NCBI GenBank assembly: GCA_027924585.1
Contig: BSBM01000260.1
Coordinates: 15,389,001 to 15,453,000 of the forward strand
Direction of reading: 5' to 3'
DNA: 64,000 nt
From: Larix kaempferi
Taxonomy: Eukaryota; Streptophyta; Pinopsida; Pinales; Pinaceae
A program made the position numbers and the translations under genes. This document shows, in pieces, positions 12,901 through 22,165 of this stretch. Position 1 is the first letter of the stretch. Each line of letters begins with the position of its first letter. The notes beneath the pieces were generated by a model, which saw only the letters and a list, made by a program, of their open reading frames with translations, made no database searches and was not told the origin of the DNA.

Positions 12901-15900
12901 GAAAAGGGCTTGAAATATCACTGTGAACAAGTTAAAGAACTTCATAGGCTCTCCAAGGTTTCCCTTTATCAAAACTGTCTTTTGGATTCTTGCCAAGAAT
13001 ACAACCTATGCAAACACCATTACAAAAGGAGATAGGTGGAAGATCAGTGACCATGTTTTCCTTACTGAGTTGTTGAAGATAGCGATAATTTAAGTAACCA
13101 AATCGCTCATGCTATAATCTACTTGACTCATTTGAGTGAGCAAGTAATACAGAGGTAGGCTTCAGCCCAAAACTGTGGACCAAGACCCCTAGAATGGATC
13201 ATACAATTTGCCATCTCTTTCAAGGTACAATTCTTCCTTTCAACGACACCATTTTGTTGTGAACAATAAGGCACTGTATGTTACAGCTGAATACCTTCAG
13301 TGGCACAATAGTCTTTAAATCTGTTGTTGACATATTCATTGCCATTGTCTGTCCGCAAACATTTTATGGATTTTCTAGATTGCTTTTCAACTAAGGCCTT
13401 GAACACAAGAAAAGTGTCAAAAACCTCACTTTTATTTTTCAGAAAGTAGACCCAATTGCGTCTAGAGTAGTCATCAATGAATGTAAGCAAATAACAGGCC
13501 CTTTGAAAAGACAAGCTAGGAAAAGGGCCTGAAATATCACTGTGAACAAGTTGAAGAACTTTGGAGCTATGCTGTTGGGAGCGAGAAGCGGGAATAGAGC
13601 GAAAAACAAAATTTTCAAAAGCTCTCGTTTTGGGAGCGTTTTTTATATAGTATATATTTTGATGGATTTATATCTAAAAAACATGTAGTATGTTGAATTA
13701 GCTATAGAAAACATGGATTAAACGGAGCGCCTCGGGAGCATTTTGGGAGTGATCTTCCGAAGGAAGTGAGCTTCGGGAGCAGGAGCGAGGGGGTGGGGGG
13801 AGCTCCCACGCAGCAGAGCTTCAGAGGCTCTCCAAGATTTCCCTTTATCAAAACTGCCTTGAAGATTCTTGCCAAGAATACACCCTATGCAAACACCATT
13901 ACAAAAGGAGATAGGCAGAAGATCAGTGATCATGTTTCCTTACCGAGTTATTGAATATAACATTAATTTAAGTAACATTGCACAAAGAGACAGTAGTTTA
14001 ACCTGGAAACCCAAATGGGAAAACCATCATTCATGGGTATTTTTAATTGCTTGGAAATCTATTACAATATGAGCGATACACAAGAACCTGCGTATTGTTA
14101 CTGACAGACAGCATTTGCAGATTGCCATGGCTCAGAGACAACCTTCTTCTTCGTGGACGGGCTCCCAACCCATTCATCCTTCAAGTAGTTGCTTCTCTTT
14201 GAGTCTTTTGCTATGTCTTCCTTTTTCCTCCGTTCTTGCCCCCATAAACTGAGTGTCCTTCTCTCCCACAACCTTCAATTTTTATTGGGCTAGCCTTGGA
14301 AGCTGAACCATCACAATGGTTCGTTTCCACTTCCTAGGGGAAAAATTGGACTTTTCTCACTTTGTCAAACAATTAATGTTTTAACAAATTATTATAAGTG
14401 AGGTTTTTTTTAATGAGGATCCAAATCGGATCACACCACCCCATTGGGAGGCTTTTGGTCCCCAAAAGCTGGACCATGTAGTTATTGAATATAACATTAA
14501 TTTAAGTAACATTGCACAAAGAGACAGTAGTTTAACCTGGAAACCCAAATGGGAAAACCATCATTCATGGGTATTTTTAATTGCTTGGAAATCTAGTACA
14601 ATATGAGCGATACACAAGAACCTGCGTATTGTTACTGACAGACAGCATTTGCAGATTGCCATGGCTCAGAGACAACCTTCTTCTTCATGGACGGGCTCCC
14701 AACCCATTCGTCCTTCAAGTAGTTGCTTCTCTTTGAGTCTTTTGCTATGTCTTCCTTTTTCCTCCTCTCTTGCCCCCATAAACTGAGTGTCCTTCTCTCC
14801 CACAACCTTCAATTTTTATTGGGCTAGCCTTGGAAGCTGAACCATCACAATGGTTCGTTTCCACTTCCTAGGGGAAAAATTGGACTTTTCTCACTTTGTC
14901 AAACAATTAATGTTTTAACAAATTATTATAAGTGAGGTTTTTTTTAATGAGGATCCAAATCGGATCACACCACCCCATTGGGAGGCTTTTGGTCCCCAAA
15001 AGCTGGACCATGTCAGAGATGGAAACACATGGCCTCCATTCGCTTCGTCATATCCACCATTCTTTTACTAAATATCCACCATTCTTTTAATAAAAAGGGT
15101 GGCTTGTTGCATGCTCGTCTGCCCCTGCTTTGCTGATATAGGAGATATTTTCTCTTTGCTTTTGTGTGATTTGATGAGATAGGCCATATCACCCTTGACC
15201 AAGCGATACTTGTTTGATCTCTTATAAAAGGTAGCATCCCTATCCCACAGGTTTGGGTTGCTGAACATCACTTCACATGTGTCCAATGGTGCAACTTCAC
15301 ATTCTACCTCATCAACATTGCCAGCATTTATGGCAAACTGAATTTTAGGTCTTCGGGATATCATCATAACATATTTCCCTTGCAACCATGTAAGCAAACT
15401 TGGCTGTACTAAATCATGAGTTTCCAACCCAAGCTCATCAACCAATGTCTCAGAAATTGGATTACATTGAGAACTACTATCAAACAATGCATTTACCTTT
15501 TGGTTCTTCACTTGAACTTTGATTTGGAATAGTGCACATTTGTTTCCGCTCACCCTTGGTTGCAGCAATGTAGTGCAAACTATGGGTTCGTCCAGATCGG
15601 AAGTGCCTTCTACCACTTCTTCCTTTGTTTTGGTGGCTGCCTTTTTCTTCTCCTTGGTCTCCAACAATTTTGGGTGTAATTTTAAATGGAGTTTCCAACA
15701 CTTCACATCACAGTGTTTACAATGCCATTTAGGATCCCTCCTTTTTCCGCCATGGCGGCAATATTCTTGTCTTTCCCCTTGTTGGTTTCTTCTTGGCCTT
15801 GGTGCTGTTGTCCTCTCTTGGAATCCAGCTCAATATAGAGAGCCTTGTTGGCTTGCCTCATCAATGCTTTTGACGTTGAGAAGCTGCAATTGCCTTTGGA

Positions 15901-18900
15901 TATGGCTAAATAGCCCTCCAAGGTACTTCACCACAACTCTTGGCCCTCCAAGGTACTTCACCACAACTCTTGGCTTTCCCAAAGAGATGCCCATCCAAAT
16001 TTGCTTGCTTTTGGAATTCTGAGGGTATACTCTTTCGGGTCCTTTTTATCCTGAGAACTTCCGACCATTTTCGTTTTCCTGCTCCTTTGTAGGCCTAGTA
16101 GCAAAGTCTCTTCGTTGTTTCGACACCCGTTGCGGGTGCTTACCATACAGGTCTTCTCAAGCTATCCTAGGAATCGACTCTGATACCATATGATCCATAA
16201 ACGGTAGGCCTATGGCCTGTCCGTCTTACCAACATGGATATACTTATGCGGAAATAAGATTTCTATTCTCTGAAACTCAAGCTTATGCTGGAACCAATGC
16301 AATTCAAATACGAAAACCAAACCTCTGCTCAACTCCCAGGCAGTGAGGGAAACGTCACCATCCAAGCAAACTAATTTGGAAACTTCTTACATAAATGCAA
16401 CGGCTCTGAGATCATGGCCATTGATCTTTGTGCTTGAAGAATCATTCAACGGTGAGAGGGAAATAGCTGTTGGAACCTCCTTTAGAAAATAAAATACCAG
16501 GCGCATAATATATTTACCAATCTAAGTGCAAATACCTCTCAGACACACTCTCATTGTTCACTGGCAGCCATTAAACATAGAGGAGCTCTTTAATCAACAC
16601 AGAACAAGCTAGTACAGTAGAACAATAACACAGAGATAAAACATTGTACAGAGAGACAATAGTTTATCCTGGAAACCCAAATGGGAAAACCATCATTCAT
16701 GGTGATTTTTAATTGTCTGGAATTCTATTACAATAATGAGTGATACACAAGAACCTGTGTATTGTTAATCACAGACAGCATTTGCAGACTGCCATGGCTC
16801 AGAGACAACCTTCTTCTTCGTGGATGGGCTCCCAACCCATTCGTCCTTGAAGCAGTTGTTTCTCTTCCAGTCTTCTGCTCTGTCTTCCTTTTTCCTCCTC
16901 TCTTGCCCCCATAAACTGAGTGTCCTTCTCTCCCACAGCCTTCAATTTTGATTAGGTTAGCCTTGGAAGCTGAACGATCACAATGGTTCATTTCCTCTTC
17001 CCAGGGAAAAAATTGGACCTTTTTTACTTTGTCAAACAATTGATATTTAACAAATTATTACAAGAGAGGGTTTTTTTTAATGAGGATCCAATTCAGATCA
17101 ATCATTGCCTTGAAACTGGCCGGTTCAAACTGATTCAGCTAACCCACTGGACTATATATAGTTTCCATTCTTTAGAATATACAGTATGTATATTTTTGTA
17201 AGTGCTTCAGGAAACATGCCTCGAGTGGACTTCCTTATGCTAAGATGCCAGGTCTGATGGGTAACCATTCCACCAAAATCTCCGGGGACTGGTAATCAGC
17301 CTTATCCATCTGAAACTATTGTAAGAGTTGTGGGGGAGACCACTGCCAAAATGGAACCCTGGTGGAGGGCTTAAGTTTTAACACTCTGTCTGTATGGGTG
17401 GGGCATAGCACAGTGAAATTTGAATGTTGGTGGAGGGCTTAACACTCTGTACAGGTGGGCCCGATAACAACGAGAATGGAACCCTGGTTGACAGCTTAAC
17501 ACTCTGTCCATACTGGTGGGACAGGGCACAGCAATAATGGAACCATGGTGGAGAGCTTAACTAACACTCTGCCTACTTAACCTGTGAACCAACACTCCCT
17601 TGGCTGAATGCTGTATATTGGCCATACTTTGGGGTCAATATGCATGTTTTTTAAACATGCATCATGAATGTGACATCACTATTACTGAAACAAAGAAGTC
17701 TGCTTTTCAGTGTTTTGTTTTATTTGCCCAATTCTAAATTTGCTTGTGCTTCTGCAGGATCAAGCATTGAATTTTGTGCGGTGCAAGCTGAACAATCTGT
17801 GGGAAAGGATATCTTCTCTTCATGATCAATCAGGTAATGTAAGGATACCTTCTTTTCATGATCAATCAGGTAATGCAGATAAAAATAGAACATGGAATTA
17901 TAGAACATAAAGATAATAGTTATATTGCAGGGTCGAGGAATGCTGGTGGTTGTGTGTCGAGAGGACAGGGGGATAATGATGGTTTACAAAATTGGAAAGG
18001 AAAAACAGGCGATGTAGAGAAAATTCCATTAGAATCTACTCATGCACCCTGTGCTGCTGCCATCCTTGAACTGAAGGTAAGGTTGTTAGTTGTCCGAGTG
18101 CTTCTCTCCAAAACTTAACATTTGAAATATACAGGTGAGAACTGATCATGGCTTGGGATGTTCTTACAACAGAGGAGAACGGAGCACATGATTGAGAAGG
18201 AAGTTTCAAATGTCATGGTTGCATTTGCTTCTGTCTTGGAAAAGGTCATTGCCCTTTCTTGAATGATCTATGAAATAGTTTGATTTTGTGAACAGTGATG
18301 ATCCTTAAACTGATGTCCAGGTATCTCTTTCTGTTGAAGACTAGATTAGGTTTAAGAGTAAATTCATCAAAAGAGTTTGGATTTTTGCAGGTGGAAGCTT
18401 TGGAAATCTATGGAAGAACACCAGAAGGAAGACAGAACAAAGATCAAGGTTATGACATAAATGATATTTCCTCTTGTTAACTTTATACAGATTTTATTGT
18501 TCACTTTCTAAAATAACAAAACATTCTTCTGTTTCTGCACACAAGAAGGAAGACAGAACAGAGCTCAAGGTTATGACATAAATGATATTTCCTTTGTTAA
18601 CTTTGTACAGCTTTTATTGTTCACTTTCTAAAATTACAAAACATTCTTCTGTTTCTGCAATGCAGGTGTTGCACTTGGGGACTTGAAAATGTCTGTGGAC
18701 AAGGCTTCAGCACAAATTACTTCTCTACAGATGTCCTTGTCTGATATCTGGCATGCCTTATTGCCAGAAGCTCTCTGTGCTATCAATATTTCCCCTTCAG
18801 AGTTGGAGCATTATCTTGATAAGGTGTCTCATTTGACATTATCAATATTGAATATGCATGGCATAGGTATCGGATGGTGTTATGTAAAGGATGTACAACC

Positions 18901-21900
18901 TTCACCTCTTTTTTATTGACATTGGTTTGGTGCTTTGTTTCTTTAGGCAAAAAAGGAGAGTTCTATGCTTTTTCCATCAAGGCGGTTTGATATCCAGGCA
19001 TGGAGGCAGTGGCTGAATATGCAGGAACATGCTTCAGAGGCAACTTTCATACCCGTACTTCAAGATGAAACCGAGGATGATGCATTGTTTAAGATGCTCC
19101 TGACTGCAACAGAACAAGAGGAACGGCGATTCTCAGATATATCAGATTGGTCAGCCTCTGTTACATCTTTTTCAGATCATAATATTTGGCATTCTGCTGA
19201 AGCTGATGTAGCTATAGGAGCTGCAGCGAAAAGGAGTATGGATAAGATAGCTGCACCTCTTGATGTAAAAAACTCTGGATCTAATGGCTATTCTCAAGAA
19301 CTGGCTGTGGAAAAATCACTAGGCGAACTTGAAATTACTTCAACAAAAGTGCGTTATGGTAGCACTAGATAATATCCATCATGAACTTAAGATTTATTTG
19401 GTTTCGTTTTTCACCAGAAGTTTCAATTAATTGCCTTCCATGTAGGTAGCTAACCTGGAGTCGCAGTTGGCAAGCCTAAAGGAGTATCTCAAGGTATGCG
19501 AGAAAAAGAGAAAAGATGCAGAAGAAAAGCTTGCTGAGGCTATTCAGCAGGGTATCAAGAATCAGGTGGGTTGGAATTGTGACCCGTAAAAATAATTAGT
19601 TGGGCTATTGCTAAGATTAATCTGGTAGGAAAGGAGAGAAAAAAATTTCTTTTTTGTTTTTTAGACTTCGGCTAAAATAACAAAATATTTTTCTGGCAAT
19701 GGACCACAGTCAACCCTAGTAACATACCCACGTTAAAAAAATACATTTAATATAACTTCATCCATGTCTGAAATTTTAGTCCAATTTTTAGCATTGGCTG
19801 TTACTTTTCTGGCAATGGACCACAGTCAACCCTCGTAACATACCCATGTTAAAAAAATACATTTAATATAACTTCATCCATGTCTGAAATTTTAGTCCAA
19901 TTTTTAGCATTGGCTGTTACTTTTCTTTCACTAGACCCTATTTTAACCCATATTCAAACATACCCACGTTAAAAAAATACTAGTATTCCACGGGGACGCG
20001 TCCCGCAGGGTCGGGTATGCATCCCGCAGGGTCGGGGACGCGTTTCCCTCGTTTCCTGCGTCCTGACGTCCCGGGAACTCCTGACGAAACGTTTCCCCCC
20101 ACCCCACCCAAGCCCCTGGGAATATTTTTTTTTATGTTTTTCCATTATTTTCACTTTTTACAATCGCTACTTAGTACTAAGAAAATAAATCAATATATTT
20201 AGTATTTACATTGCACAATCATGAATATATGTCAAATGAAATATTATTTTTGGTATTTTATTTTATTTTTATAATTTTAGGGACGTCCCCCGTCCCCCTT
20301 AAATTTCCCTAAAATTTGGGGGTGGTCTCCACGTGTCCCGAATGTATTTTCAATGTTCCCCCAAGTTTTTGGGACGGGGAGACGCCGGAGCGGGGAAACG
20401 CACTGGTCTCCATGTGTCCCGAATGTGCGTTTCCCCGCTCCCGTGTCTCCCCATCCCAGAAACTTGGGGGAACATTGAAAATACATTTAATATAACTTCA
20501 TCCATGTCTGAAATTTTAGTCCAATTTTTAGCATTGTCTGTTACTTTTCTTTCAGTAGACCCTATTTAACCCATATTCAAACATACCCACCCTTCAATAG
20601 AAGTAGAGAGTTTAACACGAGGTAATTTCCTACAATTTAAAAATTGGGACCCAATTTTAACTTGCGTCAATCTTATCTACTTAATCATTGGATTTGGTAG
20701 AAGCAAACTTTAAAATATTGGATTTAGTGGCCATGCTCACATGTTGGAGCTATCGGGTTTAGTAGAGCCGTCACGCCTCGTGTTTGGAGCTTATGTTGAT
20801 CTAACTTACAGTTGTAAGTTAGGTTAACTAGATGTTTGGAGTACAACTTATTGGAGCCGGCCAACTTATCATAGACCCATTTTTTTGGATTACAGTTGAA
20901 TTTTGCAGCAAAAGAGGAGGAAATTGTTTGTTTATGGAAGGAATGTAAGCAGAAAGATGCTACCTTAAAGGAAATAACATTGGCAGCCCAGAAGTCAAAG
21001 AATACAAGTGACAAGGTACAATGTGGTACACTTATATTTTAACGTCCTATTCTCAAATTTTTATTTGGACAACAGGAAAATGCTCATCGCCCTTACATTT
21101 TCCTGAACAGAGACTAGCCGTTATGGAAGACATCTGCAAGGAAAAGAATGCTTCAATCACGAGACTTAAGGAGGACATGATCGCTATGAAAGAGAAGGTG
21201 AATGATTTTACTTTGCCTTGATGTCAGTCTTGGTCATCTCTTTGTTTTCAGAATGCATTTTATTTTTTGAGCTTTGATTGATGCTCTTTTCTAAATCTGA
21301 GGATTTGTAGGTTTCAGAGGTGATGAGACGTCAGACACCGCCATCTTCACAATGTAACAGTGAATGCTCCCTTCCTCTGGTTGTTTCAAACAATTTCCTT
21401 TTTGACATGGACATACCTTTATCACCAGATAGCCCTCGCAAAGTTTTGGGTTTGAAGACTATCGAAGATCAGTATTTAGCTGCAAATGAATATGTGAGCT
21501 CATCTTCCCAGGGATATAATAAGACACGACATAGATCTTCAGGTCAATCATCTGCATCATCACCTACTTCTGGACTATTCAGGTGGAACTCCACAGGAAC
21601 TGAGAGTCATGGATATCACAGTTCTAAGGTAAATTCATGTCAGTCAGTCAAGTCAAACGATATTCTTTTTGACATGCATATACCTTCATCACCAGATAGT
21701 CCTCGCAAAGTTTTGGGTTTGAAGACTACTGAAGATCAGGATTTCGCTGCAAATGAATATGCGTGTTCATCTTCCCAGGGAAATAATGAGACACGACAGA
21801 TCTCTTCAGGTCAATCATCTGCATCATCAATCACTTCTGGAAGATTCAGGAAGAACTCCACAGTAACCGAGAAAAATGAATATCACAGTTCTAAGGTAAA

Positions 21901-22165
21901 TTCAGGTCAGTCGTCACGGTCAAAGAATCAATTAGGGAAAAGCAGTGCTGATCTAAGGTATATGAATGAAAATACAAAGTCAGGACCCTCGAGCCCACGA
22001 AAAGTTAAGAGTTCCAGAAGTGGTAGTGTTCTTTCTGGAGTAGATACTAATGCAAACTTGAAGTCAAAGAAATCATCATCTGATAGTGAGGGATTGCAGC
22101 AAAATGCAAGAATCAGTCAAAATAACAAGCCGAAGGATATTACAAGGAAGAAGAGGTGGATGTGA
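9265..22165 (+). CDS. Eleven-exon gene for an uncharacterised plant coiled-coil protein
   Basis: Exons I infer: 9265-9939, 17758-17833 (or -17869), 17931-18076, 18173-18244, 18391-18448, 18666-18823, 18947-19348, 19446-19565, 20896-21015, 21111-21197, 21311-22165. All introns are GT-AG, phases agree at every junction, and the sum is 2769 bases (922 codons plus TGA). The protein has a basic Ser/Pro-rich N-terminus, an Ala-rich hydrophobic stretch near residue 200 ([13 protein letters not shown]), an acidic segment with [18 protein letters not shown], about 110 residues of strong coiled coil from exons 8-10 ([37 protein letters not shown]), and a Ser-rich basic tail with [12 protein letters not shown] motifs. 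I do not recognise a named family. A cytoskeletal or scaffold role would be a guess. The spliced frame is intact, so it is likely an active gene. Confidence 0.8.
9940..10273 (+). other. Start of intron 1
   Basis: From the GTGAGT donor to the proposed LTR start of the copia remnant I see no coding sequence. Confidence 0.4.
10274..10508 (-). repeat. Probable 3' LTR of the intronic copia element
   Basis: On the minus strand the segment starts TGTTTGTGTACG directly after a purine-rich tract and ends in CCA. Its partner LTR is not in the window, so the outer boundary is inferred from the TG..CA rule only. Confidence 0.4.
10589..11917 (-). pseudogene. Copia RT and RNase H remnant
   Basis: Pieces in order on the minus strand: [20 protein letters not shown] and [15 protein letters not shown] (RT N-terminal part, 11630-11917), the YVDD active-site segment in another frame at about 11513-11524, [13 protein letters not shown] (11076-11486), then RNase H with [20 protein letters not shown] and [11 protein letters not shown] (10820-11194), and [14 protein letters not shown] with TKPLAVTHY near the end (10589-10780). 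At least three frame changes separate these. It is a dead copy. Confidence 0.8.
12025..13105 (-). pseudogene. Copia pre-integrase and integrase remnant, copy 1
   Basis: Minus strand: a pre-integrase zinc region ([13 protein letters not shown], about 12990-13040), the integrase core with [20 protein letters not shown] (12662-12895) and LRTDNGDEY, then [17 protein letters not shown] and a C-terminal part with [12 protein letters not shown] (12269-12655). The D, D and E positions are all visible but frames are broken by stops. Confidence 0.8.
13166..13977 (-). pseudogene. Copia integrase remnant, tandem copy 2, with insertion
   Basis: A second copy of the segment at about 12548-13105, offset by about 619 bases and about 95% identical by eye ([29 protein letters not shown]). 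It is interrupted at about 13565-13815 by a small insertion with imperfect terminal inverted repeats. Downstream of the insertion the pre-integrase part ([13 protein letters not shown]) continues. Confidence 0.8.
13565..13815. mobile_element. ~250-bp MITE-like insertion
   Basis: Present in integrase copy 2 and absent from copy 1, so it is a clean insertion. The left end GAGCTATGCTGTTGGGAGC and the right end, read in reverse, AGCTCTGCTGCGTGGGAGC, form imperfect terminal inverted repeats. The inside has repeated GGGAGC motifs. I cannot fix the TSD. Confidence 0.6.
13946..15013. repeat. Near-identical 534-bp tandem duplication
   Basis: Units 13946-14479 and 14480-15013 differ at only a handful of positions by eye. 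Each unit begins with about 31 bases of copia sequence and continues into a truncated LTR of the Ty3-like element. The duplication therefore happened after the two elements were joined. Confidence 0.85.
15068..16146 (-). pseudogene. gag and aspartic protease remnant (Ty3-like)
   Basis: The first part (15703-16146) is gag-like and broken into frames, ending in a Cys/His cluster ([16 protein letters not shown]). The 15068-15706 frame reads [20 protein letters not shown] then [22 protein letters not shown] and [12 protein letters not shown], the order of a Ty3-type retropepsin. The catalytic D-S/T-G is D-S-S here, so activity is doubtful. A 30-base direct repeat (CCCTCCAAGGTACTTCACC...) occurs twice at 15915-15974. 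Confidence 0.65.
16191..17099 (-). repeat. LTR next to the primer-binding site
   Basis: The segment starts with TGATCCATAAACGG directly beside the primer-binding site. From about 16640 it is similar to the 534-bp repeat units (shared AACCCAAATGGGAAAACCAT, GCAGAGACAACC-like, CCCCCATAAACTGAGTGTCC). The right boundary is uncertain; similarity to the other copies stops near 17099. Confidence 0.55.
17100..17757 (+). repeat. End of intron 1 with a degenerate tandem repeat
   Basis: Between about 17340 and 17580 a unit containing ATGGAACCCTGGTGGAGGGC and TTAACACTCTGT recurs four times with 57-75 base spacing. The rest is unremarkable up to the pyrimidine-rich acceptor at 17757. Confidence 0.6.
17758..17869 (+). 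CDS. Exon 2 with two tandem donor sites
   Basis: The exon starts after TTCTGCAG with GATCAAGCATTG. Its end is tandemly duplicated with a 36-bp period (ATCTTCTCTTCATGATCAATC / ACCTTCTTTTCATGATCAATC, split here into halves). Both copies end in CAG|GTAATG, at 17833|17834 and 17869|17870. The difference is 12 codons, so both splice choices keep frame with exon 3 (17931). The following intron would be 97 or 61 bases; the longer form is the safer call for length. Confidence 0.65.
17931..18244 (+). CDS. Exons 3 and 4 of the coiled-coil gene
   Basis: Exon 3 (17931-18076) encodes [16 protein letters not shown] through AAAILELK, and ends at AAG|GTAAGG. Exon 4 (18173-18244) encodes [20 protein letters not shown] and ends at AAG|GTCATT. 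An earlier AG at 18134 would bring an in-frame TGA, so 18172 is the better acceptor. Between them is a 96-base intron. Confidence 0.65.
18391..18448 (+). CDS. Exon 5, reading frame uncertain
   Basis: Acceptor ATTTTTGCAG|G at 18390 and donor CAAG|GTTATG at 18448 fit the phases of exons 4 and 6. In that frame the exon reads [19 protein letters not shown]. The +1 frame reads [19 protein letters not shown], which looks much more like the coiled-coil protein. Its phases do not join exon 6 without an indel. The exon's 3' part and the next intron are tandemly duplicated (period about 121), so an indel tied to the duplication may have shifted the frame. Confidence 0.45.
18424..18665 (+). repeat. Tandem duplication of exon 5 end and intron 5
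   Basis: Two copies of about 121 bases, from GAAGGAAGACAGAACA... through TTCTGTTTCTGCA, at 18424-18544 and 18545-18665, nearly identical. Each has a potential donor (CAAG|GTTATG). Only the second copy carries the functional acceptor used by exon 6 (ATGCAG at 18665). Confidence 0.8.
18666..19348 (+). CDS. Exons 6 and 7 of the coiled-coil gene
   Basis: Exon 6 (18666-18823) encodes [20 protein letters not shown] and [20 protein letters not shown], ending AAG|GTGTCT. Exon 7 (18947-19348) begins [20 protein letters not shown] and contains the acidic [20 protein letters not shown] followed by [13 protein letters not shown]. These two exons look like the best-conserved, ordered part of the protein. 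The donor of exon 7 is AAA|GTGCGT. Confidence 0.7.
19446..19565 (+). CDS. Exon 8 (coiled coil)
   Basis: 40 codons after CATGTAG, starting [16 protein letters not shown] and ending [10 protein letters not shown]. The heptad pattern is clear. An internal GT at 19494 (AAG|GTATGC) could serve as an earlier donor, but the frame stays open and coiled-coil-like to 19565 (CAG|GTGGGT). Confidence 0.7.
19566..20895 (+). repeat. Intron 8: tandem repeats interrupted by a GC-rich insertion
   Basis: Segments beginning TTTTCTGGCAATGGACCACA or related, with AATATAACTTCATCCATGTC and TTTTTAGCATTGGCTGTTAC, repeat at about 19690, 19806 and, after an insertion, 20484 (period about 115). The insertion at about 19979-20483 is described separately. 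No coding sequence is visible. Confidence 0.7.
19979..20483. mobile_element. GC-rich foldback/MITE insertion, possibly hAT-type
   Basis: The element interrupts the intron-8 repeat between two copies of AAAATAC (7-8 bp, hAT-like length). The inside is G/C-rich with GGGGACGCGTCCCGC-type sequence at the left. On the right are two arms of about 62 bases, 20340-20401 and 20426-20487, that are near-perfect reverse complements around a 24-base loop (both contain GTTCCCCCAAGTTT or its complement). It carries no ORF, so it is non-autonomous. Confidence 0.6.
20896..21197 (+). CDS. Exons 9 and 10 (coiled coil)
   Basis: Exon 9 (20896-21015) encodes [20 protein letters not shown] and [17 protein letters not shown], with donor AAG|GTACAA. 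Exon 10 (21111-21197) encodes [20 protein letters not shown] and ends AAG|GTGAAT. An alternative acceptor at 21075 leads to a stop. Both exons continue the coiled coil. Confidence 0.7.
21311..22165 (+). CDS. Exon 11: Ser-rich C-terminal tail with an internal duplication
   Basis: The exon starts after GATTTGTAG with VSEVMRRQ and ends at TGA 22163-22165 (KKRWM). It contains two in-frame copies of 89 codons (267 bases), about 21383-21649 and 21650-21916. Each copy begins near FLFDMDIP / ILFDMHIP and includes [18 protein letters not shown].. and SGQSSASS. The tail is basic and Ser-rich, probably disordered and, by analogy with SP-rich tails, perhaps phosphorylated. Confidence 0.75.
   Translation, partial: VSEVMRRQTPPSSQCNSECSLPLVVSNNFLFDMDIPLSPDSPRKVLGLKTIEDQYLAANEYVSSSSQGYNKTRHRSSGQSSASSPTSGLFRWNSTGTESHGYHSSKVNSCQSVKSNDILFDMHIPSSPDSPRKVLGLKTTEDQDFAANEYACSSSQGNNETRQISSGQSSASSITSGRFRKNSTVTEKNEYHSSKVNSGQSSRSKNQLGKSSADLRYMNENTKSGPSSPRKVKSSRSGSVLSGVDTNANLKSKKSSSDSEGLQQNARISQNNKPKDITRKKRWM

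Larger units (their letters stand above)
10274..13977 (-). mobile_element. Truncated, rearranged Ty1/copia element in intron 1
   Basis: Minus-strand pol pieces run from integrase (about 12.3-13.1 kb) to RT and RNase H (10.6-11.9 kb). A probable 3' LTR follows at about 10274-10508, preceded by a GGGGAGG polypurine tract (complement of 10509-10515). gag, protease and the 5' LTR are missing. The integrase part is present twice (see the tandem duplication entry). Frameshifts and stops are frequent. The gene is transcribed opposite to this element. Confidence 0.75.
15011..17099 (-). mobile_element. Ty3-like element reduced to LTR, gag and protease
   Basis: Minus strand: an LTR (about 16191-17099), a primer-binding site complementary to initiator Met tRNA (reads TGGTATCAGAGTC on the minus strand, about 16177-16189), gag pieces, an aspartic protease, then truncated LTR copies at 13978-14479 and 14511-15010. 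No RT, RNase H or integrase is present. The LTR copies at 14-15 kb match only the 16640-17099 part of the full LTR. Confidence 0.65.

Noticed and set aside
10280-16240. A shared 14-mer (CCTGTCCGTCTTAC) at about 10282 and 16219 as an LTR pair
   Set aside because: Similarity does not extend beyond this 14-mer, and the two elements are of different superfamilies.
18131-18172. Acceptor at 18134 for exon 4
   Set aside because: It brings an in-frame TGA within 19 codons; the acceptor at 18172 keeps the frame open.
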